The notes: a model not told the origin generated them from the sequence alone. 64,000 bases of DNA from UMGS2069 sp900557585 (GCA_902476355.1 CABSCS010000001.1:1-64000), one strand, 5' to 3'; shown: positions 24,827-34,043, counted from the stretch's first letter. Made by a program: numbers and translations.

Positions 24827-25817
24827 GTTGCAGATATTTCTGAAATGCAATTTCATCTGAAACAATTTGCTCTAAACTTTTAAACTCAAAATTTCCATAT
24901 TCATTTATCAAATGTGTGTTATCACAAACAATTTTTGCAAGGTCACCCTTCTTCTTTTCTCCAAACGAATATTCAATTTTTTTATTTAAAACTTTTTCTG
25001 CACACTCAATAACCTGCAAAACCGAATAGCCATTTTTAGCACCACCAACATTGATTGTGTCAAATTTTGATTTTTGTTTTTCAAGCACTGCGCAAACAAT
25101 TTTTGCAAGGTCGCAAACATGAATATAATCACGAACAGGAGTTCCGTCTTTGGTGTTATGGTTGTTCCCATTCAGTTTCAGTGGTTTATTTTCAAGAGCA
25201 TTTTTGCAAACAAACGAAACTAAATTTATTTTGTGTTTTTTTGAATGGTCACCAAGCATATATTTTATCGAAGCCGAAACTGGATTTGTGAATCGGAAAA
25301 TTGTGCACAATATGTTTGGATTTTGTTTTGCAAAATCTTTTATTTTTTCCTCTCCAAGCATTTTTGTTTCTGCATATGGTGAAACCGGTGAAAGTTTTTG
25401 CTTTTCGCAAATATTTTCACAATCGCAGATGCCATAAACCGTGATGCTTGATGCAAACGCAAAGTGTTTGACTTGATATTTTCTGCAAAGAAGCAAAACA
25501 TTTTCAAGGCTTTGCATGTTATTTAAAAAATATTCATCTTTTTTCTCGAAACTTTCAGCAACATATTTTCTTGCAGAAAGGTGCAAAACTGTGTCAAAAT
25601 TTCCAGACGCAAAAACATTTTCAATTTCATGCAAATTACAAACATCTGCCTTTACAAATTTGAGGTTTTCAAATTTTTCTTGCAAAAAATGAACATGCGA
25701 AACATAGGCATTCTTCAAATCGTCTGCCACAGTAACATTATAGCCGTTTTCCAAAAGGCAAGCGCAAACATTGCTTCCAATGAACCCTGCACCGCCAGTG
25801 ATGAGAATATTTTTCAT
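24813..25817 (-). CDS. GalE-like NAD-dependent sugar-nucleotide epimerase
   Basis: A 334-residue extended short-chain dehydrogenase, a second and diverged relative of the galE product at 14918-15940. It has the NAD motif GGAGFIGSN, a FASSITVYG strand, catalytic Tyr/Lys in SPYAETK, FTNPVSA in place of FNPVGA, and GTPVRDYIHV. UDP-glucose 4-epimerase activity is possible, but differences around the substrate pocket suggest another nucleotide sugar. No good ribosome site precedes the ATG, only 8 nt after the rpsR terminator, so it may rely on readthrough from the ribosomal operon. Its last codons form part of a terminator hairpin. Confidence 0.8.
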   Translation of the reverse strand: MKNILITGGAGFIGSNVCACLLENGYNVTVADDLKNAYVSHVHFLQEKFENLKFVKADVCNLHEIENVFASGNFDTVLHLSARKYVAESFEKKDEYFLNNMQSLENVLLLCRKYQVKHFAFASSITVYGICDCENICEKQKLSPVSPYAETKMLGEEKIKDFAKQNPNILCTIFRFTNPVSASIKYMLGDHSKKHKINLVSFVCKNALENKPLKLNGNNHNTKDGTPVRDYIHVCDLAKIVCAVLEKQKSKFDTINVGGAKNGYSVLQVIECAEKVLNKKIEYSFGEKKKGDLAKIVCDNTHLINEYGNFEFKSLEQIVSDEIAFQKYLQQKKQ

Positions 25818-25825
25818 TTTTCTTT

Positions 25826-25849
25826 AAAAAAAGACTCTTGCGAGTCTTT
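25826..25849 (-). terminator. Terminator of the rpsF-ssb-rpsR operon
   Basis: AAAGACTC / GAGTCTTT hairpin with a 4-nt loop and a 7-nt U run, 4 nt after the rpsR stop and 8 nt before the epimerase-like start. Confidence 0.88.
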
Positions 25850-25853
25850 ATTT

Positions 25854-26132
25854 TTAGTTATTTTTATATGGAAGAAGAGCCATTACTCTTGCTTTCTTGA
25901 TTGCGTTTGTAAGTTCTCTTTGATGTTTTGCACAAACGCCAGTTGTTCTTCTTGGAATGATTTTTCCTTTTTCAGTCATATATTTTCTGAGTCTTTGAAC
26001 ATCTTTATAGTCGATTGCTTCAACTTTGTCTGCGCAGAAAGCACAAACTTTTTTAGGACTCTTTCTAACTTTTTTAGGATTTTTATCATCATAAGAAGCA
26101 TTGTTATTGTTATTTTTAACTTGCTTTTTCAT
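25854..26132 (-). CDS. rpsR: Ribosomal protein bS18, zinc-binding form
   Basis: A 92-residue small-subunit protein that binds 16S rRNA together with bS6. The signature IDYKDVQRLRKYMTEKGKIIPRRTTG is clear. Cys30/Cys33 (CAFC) and Cys67/His70 (CAKH) form a likely zinc site, so this is the C+ form. The N-terminus has an Asn-rich run not needed for the fold. AAGGAG precedes the ATG. It is the third gene of the conserved rpsF-ssb-rpsR operon. Confidence 0.96.
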   Translation of the reverse strand: MKKQVKNNNNNASYDDKNPKKVRKSPKKVCAFCADKVEAIDYKDVQRLRKYMTEKGKIIPRRTTGVCAKHQRELTNAIKKARVMALLPYKNN

Positions 26133-26159
26133 AATTTCTCCTTTTGCTAGAACTAGCGA

Positions 26160-26570
26160 TTAAAATGGAAGGTTGTCGTCGTCGATTGGTTCGAATTTGG
26201 TTACGACGTCTTCTTTTCCGGTTGGTTTTGTTGACTCTGCTTCTTCTGCGCCGTTTCTTGTTGACAAGAATTCAACTTCATCTGCTGTGATTTCAGTGAT
26301 GAATCTTCTTGAACCATCTGGTGCATCATATTGACGAGTTTGAATTGTTCCAGAAACACCTGCTTTGCTTCCTTTTTTCAAGAATTTATAGCAGTTGTCT
26401 GCAAGGCCTCTCCAAACAATGATAGGCAAAAAGTCTGCTTCTCTTTCTCCGTCATTTCCGGTAAAACGACGAGGAACTGCCAAAGTGAATTTGCAAAGTG
26501 AAATTCCACTGTTGGTTGTTGTAAGTTCTGGATCTTTTGTCAAGTTTCCAGTAAGAAATACTCTATTCAT
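26160..26570 (-). CDS. ssb: Single-stranded DNA-binding protein
   Basis: A 136-residue SSB. Residues 1-105 form the OB-fold (MNRVFLTGNLTKDPEL, VWRGLADNCYKFLKKGS, GTIQTR). A short acidic linker leads to the conserved tail DDDNLPF that recruits replication and repair partners. The linker is shorter than in many Firmicutes. It lies between rpsF and rpsR with small gaps and its own ribosome site, the standard arrangement. Confidence 0.96.
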   Translation of the reverse strand: MNRVFLTGNLTKDPELTTTNSGISLCKFTLAVPRRFTGNDGEREADFLPIIVWRGLADNCYKFLKKGSKAGVSGTIQTRQYDAPDGSRRFITEITADEVEFLSTRNGAEEAESTKPTGKEDVVTKFEPIDDDNLPF

Positions 26571-26586
26571 GATATTTTCTCCTTTT

Positions 26587-26868
26587 CTATTTTGCTGAAA
26601 TCATGTGACGAACAACGCCATCCATGATAAGCAATTGACTGTCAAGAACTTGTGGAAGTGATACTGGTGCTTCAAAATTTACAAGAACATAGTATCCTTC
26701 GTTTTTATATGCAATTGGATATGCATATTTACGGATTCCCCATTTGTCAGCCTCTTGTGCCTTTCCACCATTGTTGTTGATAAGGTCGTTCACTTTTGAA
26801 ATGATTTCTTCTCTTTTCTCGTCTGAAACCTGTGCATCAATGATGTATAAAAGTTCATATGCTTTCAT
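26587..26868 (-). CDS. rpsF: Ribosomal protein bS6
   Basis: A 93-residue protein beginning MKAYELLYIIDAQ, with KWGIRKYAYPIAYKNEGYYV in the centre, the typical bS6 fold that pairs with bS18 on the 30S platform. The C-terminus stops soon after the last strand (VVRHMISAK), without the acidic extension of some species. An AGGAGG site precedes the ATG. The leader at 26894-26937 is a probable autoregulatory site for the bS6:bS18 complex. Confidence 0.96.
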   Translation of the reverse strand: MKAYELLYIIDAQVSDEKREEIISKVNDLINNNGGKAQEADKWGIRKYAYPIAYKNEGYYVLVNFEAPVSLPQVLDSQLLIMDGVVRHMISAK

Positions 26869-26893
26869 TTTTTCTTCCTCCTTTTGGACTCAT

Positions 26894-26937
26894 TCGGCTC
26901 GAACAGGTGTTTTGCGCATGCAAAAAATCTTCCGAGC
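26894..26937 (-). promoter_or_regulatory. Candidate bS6:bS18-binding leader RNA
   Basis: Between promoter and rpsF the RNA can form an outer stem GCTCG/CGAGC (26933-26937 with 26897-26901) and an inner stem TTTTGC/GCAAAA with an AUGC loop (26910-26925). An internal loop containing CACCUG and a CCGA after the stem complete it. The known bS6:bS18 leader family also has two helices with a key CCG near a bulge. The match is by eye. Confidence 0.5.
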
Positions 26938-26954
26938 AAGGAACTGATATAATG

Positions 26955-26983
26955 ATTATAGCAAACCTTTTTGCAATTTGCAA
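26955..26983 (-). promoter_or_regulatory. rpsF operon promoter
   Basis: Minus-strand TTGCAA (26978-26983), 17 nt, TATAAT (26955-26960), giving a leader of about 80 nt. Confidence 0.7.
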
Positions 26984-27032
26984 CAATTTTCTTTTTTTTA
27001 TGCGTGCTTTTTTTATCTTTGTTTTCAAATGT

Positions 27033-27060
27033 TTGACATTTTAAAGATTTATATTGTAAT
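27033..27060 (+). promoter_or_regulatory. Promoter of the P-type ATPase gene
   Basis: TTGACA (27033-27038), 16 nt, TGTAAT (27055-27060), with a GGAG ribosome site about 25 nt on. Confidence 0.6.
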
Positions 27061-27093
27061 ATTATTTATATAATAACACTATTTGGAGTCGTC

Positions 27094-29820
27094 ATGGCAA
27101 AAAATAACACTAAACAAGTTAAAATTGAAGATGTTCTTGAACTTAAAAAAGTTGAAGACAACCAAAATAAAGAAATAGAAAATAAAAAAGAAGATAAAGC
27201 CAATGCTCCATTGACTTCTGTTTCTGAAACCAAAAACACAGACGAAAAACCTGTGAAAGCCAAAAAAGAAACAAAGAAAGAAGAAAAAGAGCCAACACAA
27301 ACCGAAGCAAAAGAACCAGAAGAAGTGAAAAACATTTCTCTTGCAAACAAAGGCAAAAACATTTCTTCTAAAACTGCAAAAAAGTCAACCTCTAAAAACA
27401 TTGCTCAAAGTTCAGAAAACAAAAAGGAAAAAGCATCAAAAAAGAAAAAAGATGCCGAACCTGAAAAGAAACCTCAAAGGGTGAAAAGAGTTCGAACCGA
27501 TGCTTCAACCGGTCTTACTGATGACCAAGTTCAAGAAAGAATTTTGAAAGGTCAAACAAACCACACCCCAAACCGAAACGTTAAAACATATAAAAGAATT
27601 TTCTTTGAAAACACCGTGACATTCTTTAACATTTTGTGTCTCGCGGTTGCAATTTCACTTATCTGCGTTGGTGCATGGTCAAACTGCTTGTTCATGGCAA
27701 TCATCATCATTAACACAGCAATCGGAATTATCCAAGAAATCAGAGCAAAGAAAACAATTGAAAAGTTGTCGCTTCTCACTGCTCCCGCAGTCAAGGTTGT
27801 GCGTTCGGGAATTGAACGAACAATCACAACCGACGAAGTTGTTATTGACGACATTGTGGTTCTTTCAAACGGAAAACAAGTTGTTGCCGATTGCTCGATT
27901 GTTGAAGGCAGTGTTGAAGTGAACGAAAGCATGCTTACCGGTGAAAGCCTTCCAATTAAAAAGAAAGTTGGAGACACACTTTTGGCGGGTTCGTTCATTG
28001 TTTCTGGAAACTGCAAATGCCGTGTTGAAAAAGTTGGCTCGAACAACTATATCCAACAACTTTCTGCAAAAGCAAAACAATATAGACGTCCAAAAAGCGA
28101 ACTTTTCAATTCGCTTAAAGGTATTATCAAAGTTATTGGTATCATCATTATCCCAATTGCAATTTTGATGATTATCAACAATTATAGTTCAACAAACAGC
28201 ATTACAAAAACTGTTACACAAACTGCCGGTTCTATCATTGGAATGATCCCTTCGGGAATGTTCCTGCTCTGCTCGGTTACTCTTACTGTTTCTGTCATCA
28301 AACTTTCTCGCCGTCAAGCACTTGTTCAAGACCTTTATTGCGTTGAAATGCTTGCCCGCGTAAACGTTCTTTGCCTTGACAAAACCGGAACAATCACCGA
28401 CGGAACAATGAAAGTTTACAACTGCATTCAACTTTCAAACACAAACTATACGCTTAAAAGAATCATGGGTTCAATGCTCTCTGCCCTTGGCGACAACAAC
28501 CAAACAAGCCAAGCGCTTATCAACTATTTTGGATATAACAAAGAACTTAAACCTGTGGTTACGCTTCCATTCTCTTCAACAAGAAAACTTTCTGCCGTTT
28601 CATTTGAAAACGCAGGAACCTATATCATGGGGGCACCAGAATTTGTAATTCCAAACAACCCAGACGAAAAAATCAACAACCTTGTTGAACAATATTCAAA
28701 AGACGGATATCGCGTGCTACTTGTTGCATATTCATCTTCAAACATTATTAAAGACAACCCACCTTCAAACCGCACACCTGTTGCGCTTCTCATTTTGGAA
28801 GACCGCATTCGTGATGACGCGGTTTCAACAATTGCATGGTTCAAAAACAACGATGTTAAGGTTAAAATTATTTCGGGTGATAACCCTCTCACTGTTGCAG
28901 AAATTGCAAAACGTGTTGGTGTTGAAAACACCGAATCGTTCATTAACCTTGAAGGCTTAAATGAAAAACAAGTTATCGCGGCTGCAAACAAATATACAGT
29001 TTTCGGACGCGTTACACCAGAACAAAAAGCAATTTTGATAAAGGCAATCAAGGCCGACGGAAACACTGTTGCCATGACTGGTGACGGTGTGAACGACATT
29101 CTTGCTTTGAAAGAAGCCGACTGCTCAATTGCAATGGCAAGTGGTTCCGAAGCCGTTCGCTCGGTTTCGCACATGGTGCTTTTGAACAGCGATTTCGGAA
29201 GCATGCCAGCAACCGTTCTTGAAGGACGAAGAGTTATCAACAACGTTCAAAAATCTTCTTCGCTCTTCTTTATGAAAACAATTTTCACAATTGTATTCTC
29301 TATCATTTGTTTGATTCTTCGAACCCCATATCCACTTTCAACAGTGCAAATGCTTTTGATGGAAACATTTGTAATCGGAATCCCATCGTTCTTCCTTGCT
29401 TTCCTTCCAAACAACAAACGAATTTCCGGAAAGTTTATTTATAACCTGATTCGAAACGCACTTCCTGGTGCAATTACACTTATTTTGAATGTAAGTTCAA
29501 TCTATTTGTTCATCTATCTCACAACTGGCGACATTTCGTCTACAACCCAACTTGAAATTATCAGCACAATGTGTGCTCTCACACTCACCTTTACTGGTCT
29601 TGGTCTTCTTATCAGACTTTGCAAACCTTGGACAGTTTTGACTGGTCTTTTGTTTGGAACAATGCTCACACTTTGCGTTCTTGGAATTGTGCTTTTGCCA
29701 AGATTCTTCAATTTGGTTTCAATCGACCTTACTTCAAAACTTTATATCACAATTTTGGCAATCATCTCTCCAACACTCATCAACTTTATCTATGCAGTGT
29801 TCGAGAAGATTCGAATCTAG
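27094..29820 (+). CDS. Cation-transporting P-type ATPase (CtpE-like) with long charged N-terminus
   Basis: A 908-residue P-type ATPase. Residues 1-135 are a low-complexity Lys/Glu/Ala-rich extension, predicted disordered. The pump follows: TGES in the actuator domain (282-285), an IPSGM motif in the M4 helix (about 385-389), the phosphorylation site DKTGT with Asp429, and GDGVNDILALKEADCSIAMASGSEA near the end of the P domain. The last block and the IPSGM helix resemble CtpE-type pumps, for which calcium transport has been reported; the ion here is unproven. There are no metal-binding CxxC repeats, which argues against copper or cadmium transport. The start has GGAG upstream. Confidence 0.88.
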   Translation: MAKNNTKQVKIEDVLELKKVEDNQNKEIENKKEDKANAPLTSVSETKNTDEKPVKAKKETKKEEKEPTQTEAKEPEEVKNISLANKGKNISSKTAKKSTSKNIAQSSENKKEKASKKKKDAEPEKKPQRVKRVRTDASTGLTDDQVQERILKGQTNHTPNRNVKTYKRIFFENTVTFFNILCLAVAISLICVGAWSNCLFMAIIIINTAIGIIQEIRAKKTIEKLSLLTAPAVKVVRSGIERTITTDEVVIDDIVVLSNGKQVVADCSIVEGSVEVNESMLTGESLPIKKKVGDTLLAGSFIVSGNCKCRVEKVGSNNYIQQLSAKAKQYRRPKSELFNSLKGIIKVIGIIIIPIAILMIINNYSSTNSITKTVTQTAGSIIGMIPSGMFLLCSVTLTVSVIKLSRRQALVQDLYCVEMLARVNVLCLDKTGTITDGTMKVYNCIQLSNTNYTLKRIMGSMLSALGDNNQTSQALINYFGYNKELKPVVTLPFSSTRKLSAVSFENAGTYIMGAPEFVIPNNPDEKINNLVEQYSKDGYRVLLVAYSSSNIIKDNPPSNRTPVALLILEDRIRDDAVSTIAWFKNNDVKVKIISGDNPLTVAEIAKRVGVENTESFINLEGLNEKQVIAAANKYTVFGRVTPEQKAILIKAIKADGNTVAMTGDGVNDILALKEADCSIAMASGSEAVRSVSHMVLLNSDFGSMPATVLEGRRVINNVQKSSSLFFMKTIFTIVFSIICLILRTPYPLSTVQMLLMETFVIGIPSFFLAFLPNNKRISGKFIYNLIRNALPGAITLILNVSSIYLFIYLTTGDISSTTQLEIISTMCALTLTFTGLGLLIRLCKPWTVLTGLLFGTMLTLCVLGIVLLPRFFNLVSIDLTSKLYITILAIISPTLINFIYAVFEKIRI

Positions 29821-29848
29821 TTTAAAACTATCGTTCAAATCAACAATC

Positions 29849-29880
29849 AAAAAACTCCACTTTCGTGGAGTTTTTATTTT
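29849..29880 (+). terminator. Terminator of the P-type ATPase gene
   Basis: AAAAAACTCCAC / GTGGAGTTTTTATTTT hairpin with a 4-nt loop, about 30 nt after the stop. Confidence 0.88.
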
Positions 29881-29959
29881 GCTATTTTTTTTACTTTTGA
29901 TTATATTATTTTTGTTTTTCAAACATTTTTGATGCAATACTTTCTGCATCTTGCAGTCT

Positions 29960-31318
29960 TTAGTTCACATTTTTGATTGTGGTTTTCACTTTCACTTCAA
30001 CATGGTCAAGATAGGCTTCGCCATGTTCCTCGTAAAACTTCTTCCATTGTTTTGGTTTAAATTGATAGCATTTGTCAGCAATTTTAAAAATGTCCACATC
30101 GTCGGTTTTTGCTTTTTCAAAGGTTTGCATAATATCGCGTTCAACTTTCTTTTCAATTGCTTTTTTGATTGCCGAAACCATTTCTTCATCTGGGTCTCGA
30201 TAGATTTTTTCGGTGAGAGCACCATCATTTAAAAGTTCAACAATTCGAACATCTTTAAACATAATTTGAAGTTCAAAAACAGGCTTTCCCTCTTTGAAAT
30301 TTATTTTTTTCCTTGTCTTTTCTTCACGAAACTGAATGCCTACTGTCGCATTTTTAAGAACTCCGCCGTTCACATTTTTAACAGTGAATTCACCATTGTT
30401 TGAAACATTATCGGTCAAGAAAAATCCAAGAAGTTCTTCTTCTTTTTCAAACTTGCCAATAAATTTGCCACGCTTAAAATAGTAAACATCATTATAATAT
30501 TTAATTCTTCCGTCTTGCGAAGAGCCCGTGCTTTTGCTTCCGCCACCGCCACCACTTGAAGAACCATTGTTGCCTTGTCCGCTTTGACCGCCACTTTCCG
30601 AGCCACTGTTTTCGCCCGAAGAAGAGCCACTTTCACCACTTGAACTTAAACCATTTTCTGAACTACTCAATGTTTCACTTGTGGATTTTCCAAGTTCCTC
30701 TTCTCCTTCTTCCGTAATCAAAATTCCACCAACCGCCGAACTTTTAGAAAGCCCAAAAGCATTGTTCACAAACTCTTCAATAGGCATCATTACACCATTG
30801 AAAGATGATTGTTTATAAATAAAAACTTTTTGAAGACCAACACCCGCAGAAAGTTCAAGCGTTTCGGTTTTTGAAAGCATGTCTTTTGCTGTTGTGGGGC
30901 TGATAAGCATCATTACCGATGTGTTCAGTTCGGGGTCACGAACAAAATAGTCAAGTGACTCTGCCAAATTGTCTTCAAGCATGTTTTGACCAACGATCAG
31001 AAAACTCATATGCGAAAATCCCGCAGTTTTTCCAATTTTATATGCAATTTTTTGCACGCCATCGCTCACGTTCACACCAATTTCTGAAATGAACCCAAGA
31101 GTTGCATTGCCCCCACCCGACTCGCTTCCTGGGGTTGGCATGACAACTTGCGCCGTAATTTCATAGCCGTCTTCAACCTTGTCAATTCCCATGCCCGTTA
31201 CAATAACTCGCATGTTCAATTTTGCTTGATAGGAAAAACTTTGTGGTACAAAAACCAAGCAAGAAAGAAGCAACAAAATCCATGTGTGGCGCTTTGTAAA
31301 TTTTCCTATTTTTTGCAT
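29960..31318 (-). CDS. gerC: Ger(x)C-family spore germination protein, atypical
   Basis: A 452-residue protein, third gene of a gerA-type operon. The body fits Ger(x)C: GMGIDKVEDGYEITAQVVMP, KIGKTAGFSHMSFLIVGQ, FVRDPELNTSV and a C-terminal helical domain. Normal family members are lipoproteins with a clear lipobox and a WDRREI-like block after it. Here the only N-terminal Cys (residue 20) lies inside the hydrophobic stretch and is followed by hydrophobic residues, and WDRREI is missing. Residues 211-269 are a Ser/Gly-rich low-complexity insert. The start overlaps gerB by 13 nt and has AGGGGG upstream. It should be part of the germinant receptor at the spore inner membrane. Confidence 0.85.
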   Translation of the reverse strand: MQKIGKFTKRHTWILLLLSCLVFVPQSFSYQAKLNMRVIVTGMGIDKVEDGYEITAQVVMPTPGSESGGGNATLGFISEIGVNVSDGVQKIAYKIGKTAGFSHMSFLIVGQNMLEDNLAESLDYFVRDPELNTSVMMLISPTTAKDMLSKTETLELSAGVGLQKVFIYKQSSFNGVMMPIEEFVNNAFGLSKSSAVGGILITEEGEEELGKSTSETLSSSENGLSSSGESGSSSGENSGSESGGQSGQGNNGSSSGGGGGSKSTGSSQDGRIKYYNDVYYFKRGKFIGKFEKEEELLGFFLTDNVSNNGEFTVKNVNGGVLKNATVGIQFREEKTRKKINFKEGKPVFELQIMFKDVRIVELLNDGALTEKIYRDPDEEMVSAIKKAIEKKVERDIMQTFEKAKTDDVDIFKIADKCYQFKPKQWKKFYEEHGEAYLDHVEVKVKTTIKNVN

Positions 31319-32559
31319 GGTTTACCCCCTTTCATGCACGCCTTAGAAAAGAGCAATGATTCTTGAATTTCTTTGTTTGCTTTTGCAACTGACAAAGCAT
31401 TTTGTGGCTTTTTTATGAGGTTTTGACCAAAAATTGCAGAATATTTACTGTTTTTGCAAAGATTTTGCAGTTTTTTGCGGTCTTTTTTTCTTGACACAAA
31501 CGAACAAATGAGAAGGATAATTGGAAAGCCAATTGCAATCATTGGATAGAAATATTTCACAACTTTTGCAAGTTTGCTTGCCCCACGCCCAACGCTTTTG
31601 AACACCAAAATGTCAAGAAAATATACAAAGATTGGAAGTCCAATTGTGACATAGTTTTGTTTCTTTATGTCGAAAACTTCACACAAACATTTTGACGCGC
31701 CAAACACATATAGTCCGCTTGAAATGAATGTTGACATTTCAAAAAACAAAACCAAAAACCAGTCGACTCTGCCAATGTCAAGATTTAAAAGTGCAAACTG
31801 TGAAATTGAACTTATGGCGTTTGTTTGCTCGGGTGCAAGCACCTCGTAAAGCCCATAAAAAATCATATAACCCAAAGTCATGGCAAGCACGCTGAAAGCA
31901 AGAACAAGCGGAAACCAAAAATTCATTTTTCCGTCATCTTCTTTAACGCGTCCCATGAAAATATAGATAATTGTAAAGTCGCCAAACCACATTGAATAGG
32001 AAAAGCAAGTGTCAAAAAGTTTGCCGGCATCTATGTCATAAAACGGAAGCACGCGCGAAAAGTCGGTTGTGGTTCCGCCCAGAATCAAAAGTCCAACCAA
32101 ACTTGTGATGATAACGAACATAAGCAGTTCTGTAACGCGACCAATTGTTGTGAGGCCATGAGTTGCCAAAAACGCAATTGCAAAAACAATAAACACACTA
32201 TAAAGTTCCCAAGACAAGTGATCGAAAAGCACGTTTGAAAACACATCGTGAATGGCTTCATATGGTAAAAGTGCGTTCAAAAGATAATATAGTCCAAAAA
32301 ACAGGACAATAAATTTTGCAAACCATTTCCCTCCCGCGTTTTTGCACATGTCATAGCAAGTTTTTCCGTTTGTAACTTTGTTTGTCCAAAGCATGACAAA
32401 CAGCATGACCACGTCGAGCATTCCAAGAATCAGCGTTACAAGCCAGCCATGGCGACCAATGCTTGTTGCAATGAAACTTGGAAGGCGTTGCGCTTTGTTT
32501 GCAATGAAGCAAACAACAAGCAAAAAGAGTGCTTGACGTTTTGTGAGTTCTTTTTTCAT
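31306..32559 (-). CDS. gerB: GerAB-family germinant receptor permease
   Basis: A 417-residue membrane protein with about ten transmembrane segments of the spore germination GerAB (amino-acid permease-like) family; it begins ELTKRQALFLLVVCFIANKAQRLP. In the receptor this subunit senses the germinant. The C-terminus carries an extra 60-residue basic tail after the last segment. The gene starts 4 nt inside gerA (ATGA overlap) and its end overlaps gerC, so all three are translationally coupled. Confidence 0.9.
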   Translation of the reverse strand: MKKELTKRQALFLLVVCFIANKAQRLPSFIATSIGRHGWLVTLILGMLDVVMLFVMLWTNKVTNGKTCYDMCKNAGGKWFAKFIVLFFGLYYLLNALLPYEAIHDVFSNVLFDHLSWELYSVFIVFAIAFLATHGLTTIGRVTELLMFVIITSLVGLLILGGTTTDFSRVLPFYDIDAGKLFDTCFSYSMWFGDFTIIYIFMGRVKEDDGKMNFWFPLVLAFSVLAMTLGYMIFYGLYEVLAPEQTNAISSISQFALLNLDIGRVDWFLVLFFEMSTFISSGLYVFGASKCLCEVFDIKKQNYVTIGLPIFVYFLDILVFKSVGRGASKLAKVVKYFYPMIAIGFPIILLICSFVSRKKDRKKLQNLCKNSKYSAIFGQNLIKKPQNALSVAKANKEIQESLLFSKACMKGGKPCKK

Positions 32560-34043
32560 TTTTCCGCCACCGCCTTTTGTTTGTTTTTGCTTTGAGTTTT
32601 CGGATGCTTTTTGCCATATGGAACAAGTCGAACACTGTTTAGTGTTTTAAAACTTTTTGGACGATATGTCATGCTGGATAGTGGCTGTTTAATGAAACTA
32701 TCCTTCATGTCGGTGTTCACAGTTGGAGCATATGGCGCAAAATATGGTGCACCAAAATTTTCAATTGAAACTAAATAGGTCAACAATACAAAAAATCCAA
32801 TAAACAAGCCATAAAACCCACTTATTCCGCCAAGAACAGTCATCACCGTCCGAATAACCGACAACTCACTTGACTGGTTTGGAATGATATATATAGTGAT
32901 TCCTGAAATGGCGACAACCACAATGCTCGGAGGCGTAATGATGCCCGCTTGAACTGCCGTGTTTCCAAGGATAAGCGCACCAATGATTGAAAGCGCCATT
33001 CCAAGTTGTTTTGGCATTCGAACACTTGCCTCACCCAAAATTTCGAACAAGAAAAGCACAAACAAAATTTCCAAAATTGGCGGGAAACTTAGCCCCTCGA
33101 TAGAGTTTAGAAGACTGATTAAAAAGTTGATTGGCAAAACCCGATATTGATAACTTTGAAGAGCAACATAAATTCCCGGAAGCATCACCGCAAAAAGAAG
33201 CCCCGTAAGACGCAAAATTCGAACAATTGTTGTTCGCGCAGGAATGTCATAGTAATCATTTGGCGATTGAAGGTCTTCAAAATAGACATATGGCGCGGTC
33301 AAAATTATTGGCGACCCATCAACAATAATGGCAACCCTGCCCTCTAAAATCTTTGCAACTGCAACATCTGGCTTTTCGGTTGTTCCAATGCGTTTGAAAA
33401 ACTTTTCTTCTTTTGAGCCCAAAAATTCTTCAATATAAAACGAATCAATAACGCCGTCGATATCAATGTTTTCAATGCGTTTTTCAATTTCTTTTACAAC
33501 ATTTTTAGATGCAACATCTTCAAGATAAACAAGTGCGACTTTTGTTTTTGTTCTTCTGCCAACAACATGATTTTTCACCGCCAAAGTTGGGGTTTTAAGG
33601 CGCTTTCGAATCAGTCCCATGTTTGTTTCAAGGTCTTCAATGAATCCCTCTCTTGGCCCCCGAAGAACACTTTCGCTTGGGGGCTCGGCAATTGCACGTT
33701 TGCTGTAACCCGGTGCCGGAATGCTCAAAAATCCTTTTTCACCTTGAACGCCAAGAACAACCGCGCCGTTGAAAATTTCTTCTTGAACTTGTTTCTTTTC
33801 TTGAACAGGCTTCACCTTCACCGATGCAAAAACATTGGTTTCAAGTTGCCCCAAAATGTCCTTTTCTTGCAACTTTGACTCGCGAAGAGCAAGCAAAAGC
33901 CCCGACAAAATGTTTTCTTTGTTCACCATGCAAGAAACATAGAAAAAATATGCCTTTTTCTTTCCAAAGTCGAACTCTTGACACTCTATGCCACAATTTT
34001 CACCAAACCAACCAAGAACTTTTTGTTTTAATCCACCTTTCAT
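32556..34043 (-). CDS. gerA: GerAA-family germinant receptor subunit
   Basis: A 495-residue protein: a cytosolic N-terminal domain of about 220 residues, then the conserved FYIEEFLGSK, FKRIGTTEKPDVAVAKILEGRVAIIVDGSPIILTAP region, and a C-terminal membrane domain with RILRLTGLLFAVMLPGIYVAL, FEILGEASVRMP and ILGNTAVQAGIITPP. The match to GerAA is strong. The start at 34043 is preferred over the longer frame because AAAAGG lies upstream and no ribosome site fits 34076. First gene of the gerA-gerB-gerC operon. Its presence implies an endospore former, or a recent descendant of one. Confidence 0.92.
   Translation of the reverse strand: MKGGLKQKVLGWFGENCGIECQEFDFGKKKAYFFYVSCMVNKENILSGLLLALRESKLQEKDILGQLETNVFASVKVKPVQEKKQVQEEIFNGAVVLGVQGEKGFLSIPAPGYSKRAIAEPPSESVLRGPREGFIEDLETNMGLIRKRLKTPTLAVKNHVVGRRTKTKVALVYLEDVASKNVVKEIEKRIENIDIDGVIDSFYIEEFLGSKEEKFFKRIGTTEKPDVAVAKILEGRVAIIVDGSPIILTAPYVYFEDLQSPNDYYDIPARTTIVRILRLTGLLFAVMLPGIYVALQSYQYRVLPINFLISLLNSIEGLSFPPILEILFVLFLFEILGEASVRMPKQLGMALSIIGALILGNTAVQAGIITPPSIVVVAISGITIYIIPNQSSELSVIRTVMTVLGGISGFYGLFIGFFVLLTYLVSIENFGAPYFAPYAPTVNTDMKDSFIKQPLSSMTYRPKSFKTLNSVRLVPYGKKHPKTQSKNKQKAVAEK

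Noticed and set aside
26881..26940. tRNA gene or tRNA fragment (GTTCGAGCC resembles a T arm)
   Set aside because: No cloverleaf forms: the flanking bases do not make a 5-bp T stem and there is no acceptor or anticodon arm. It is part of the rpsF leader.
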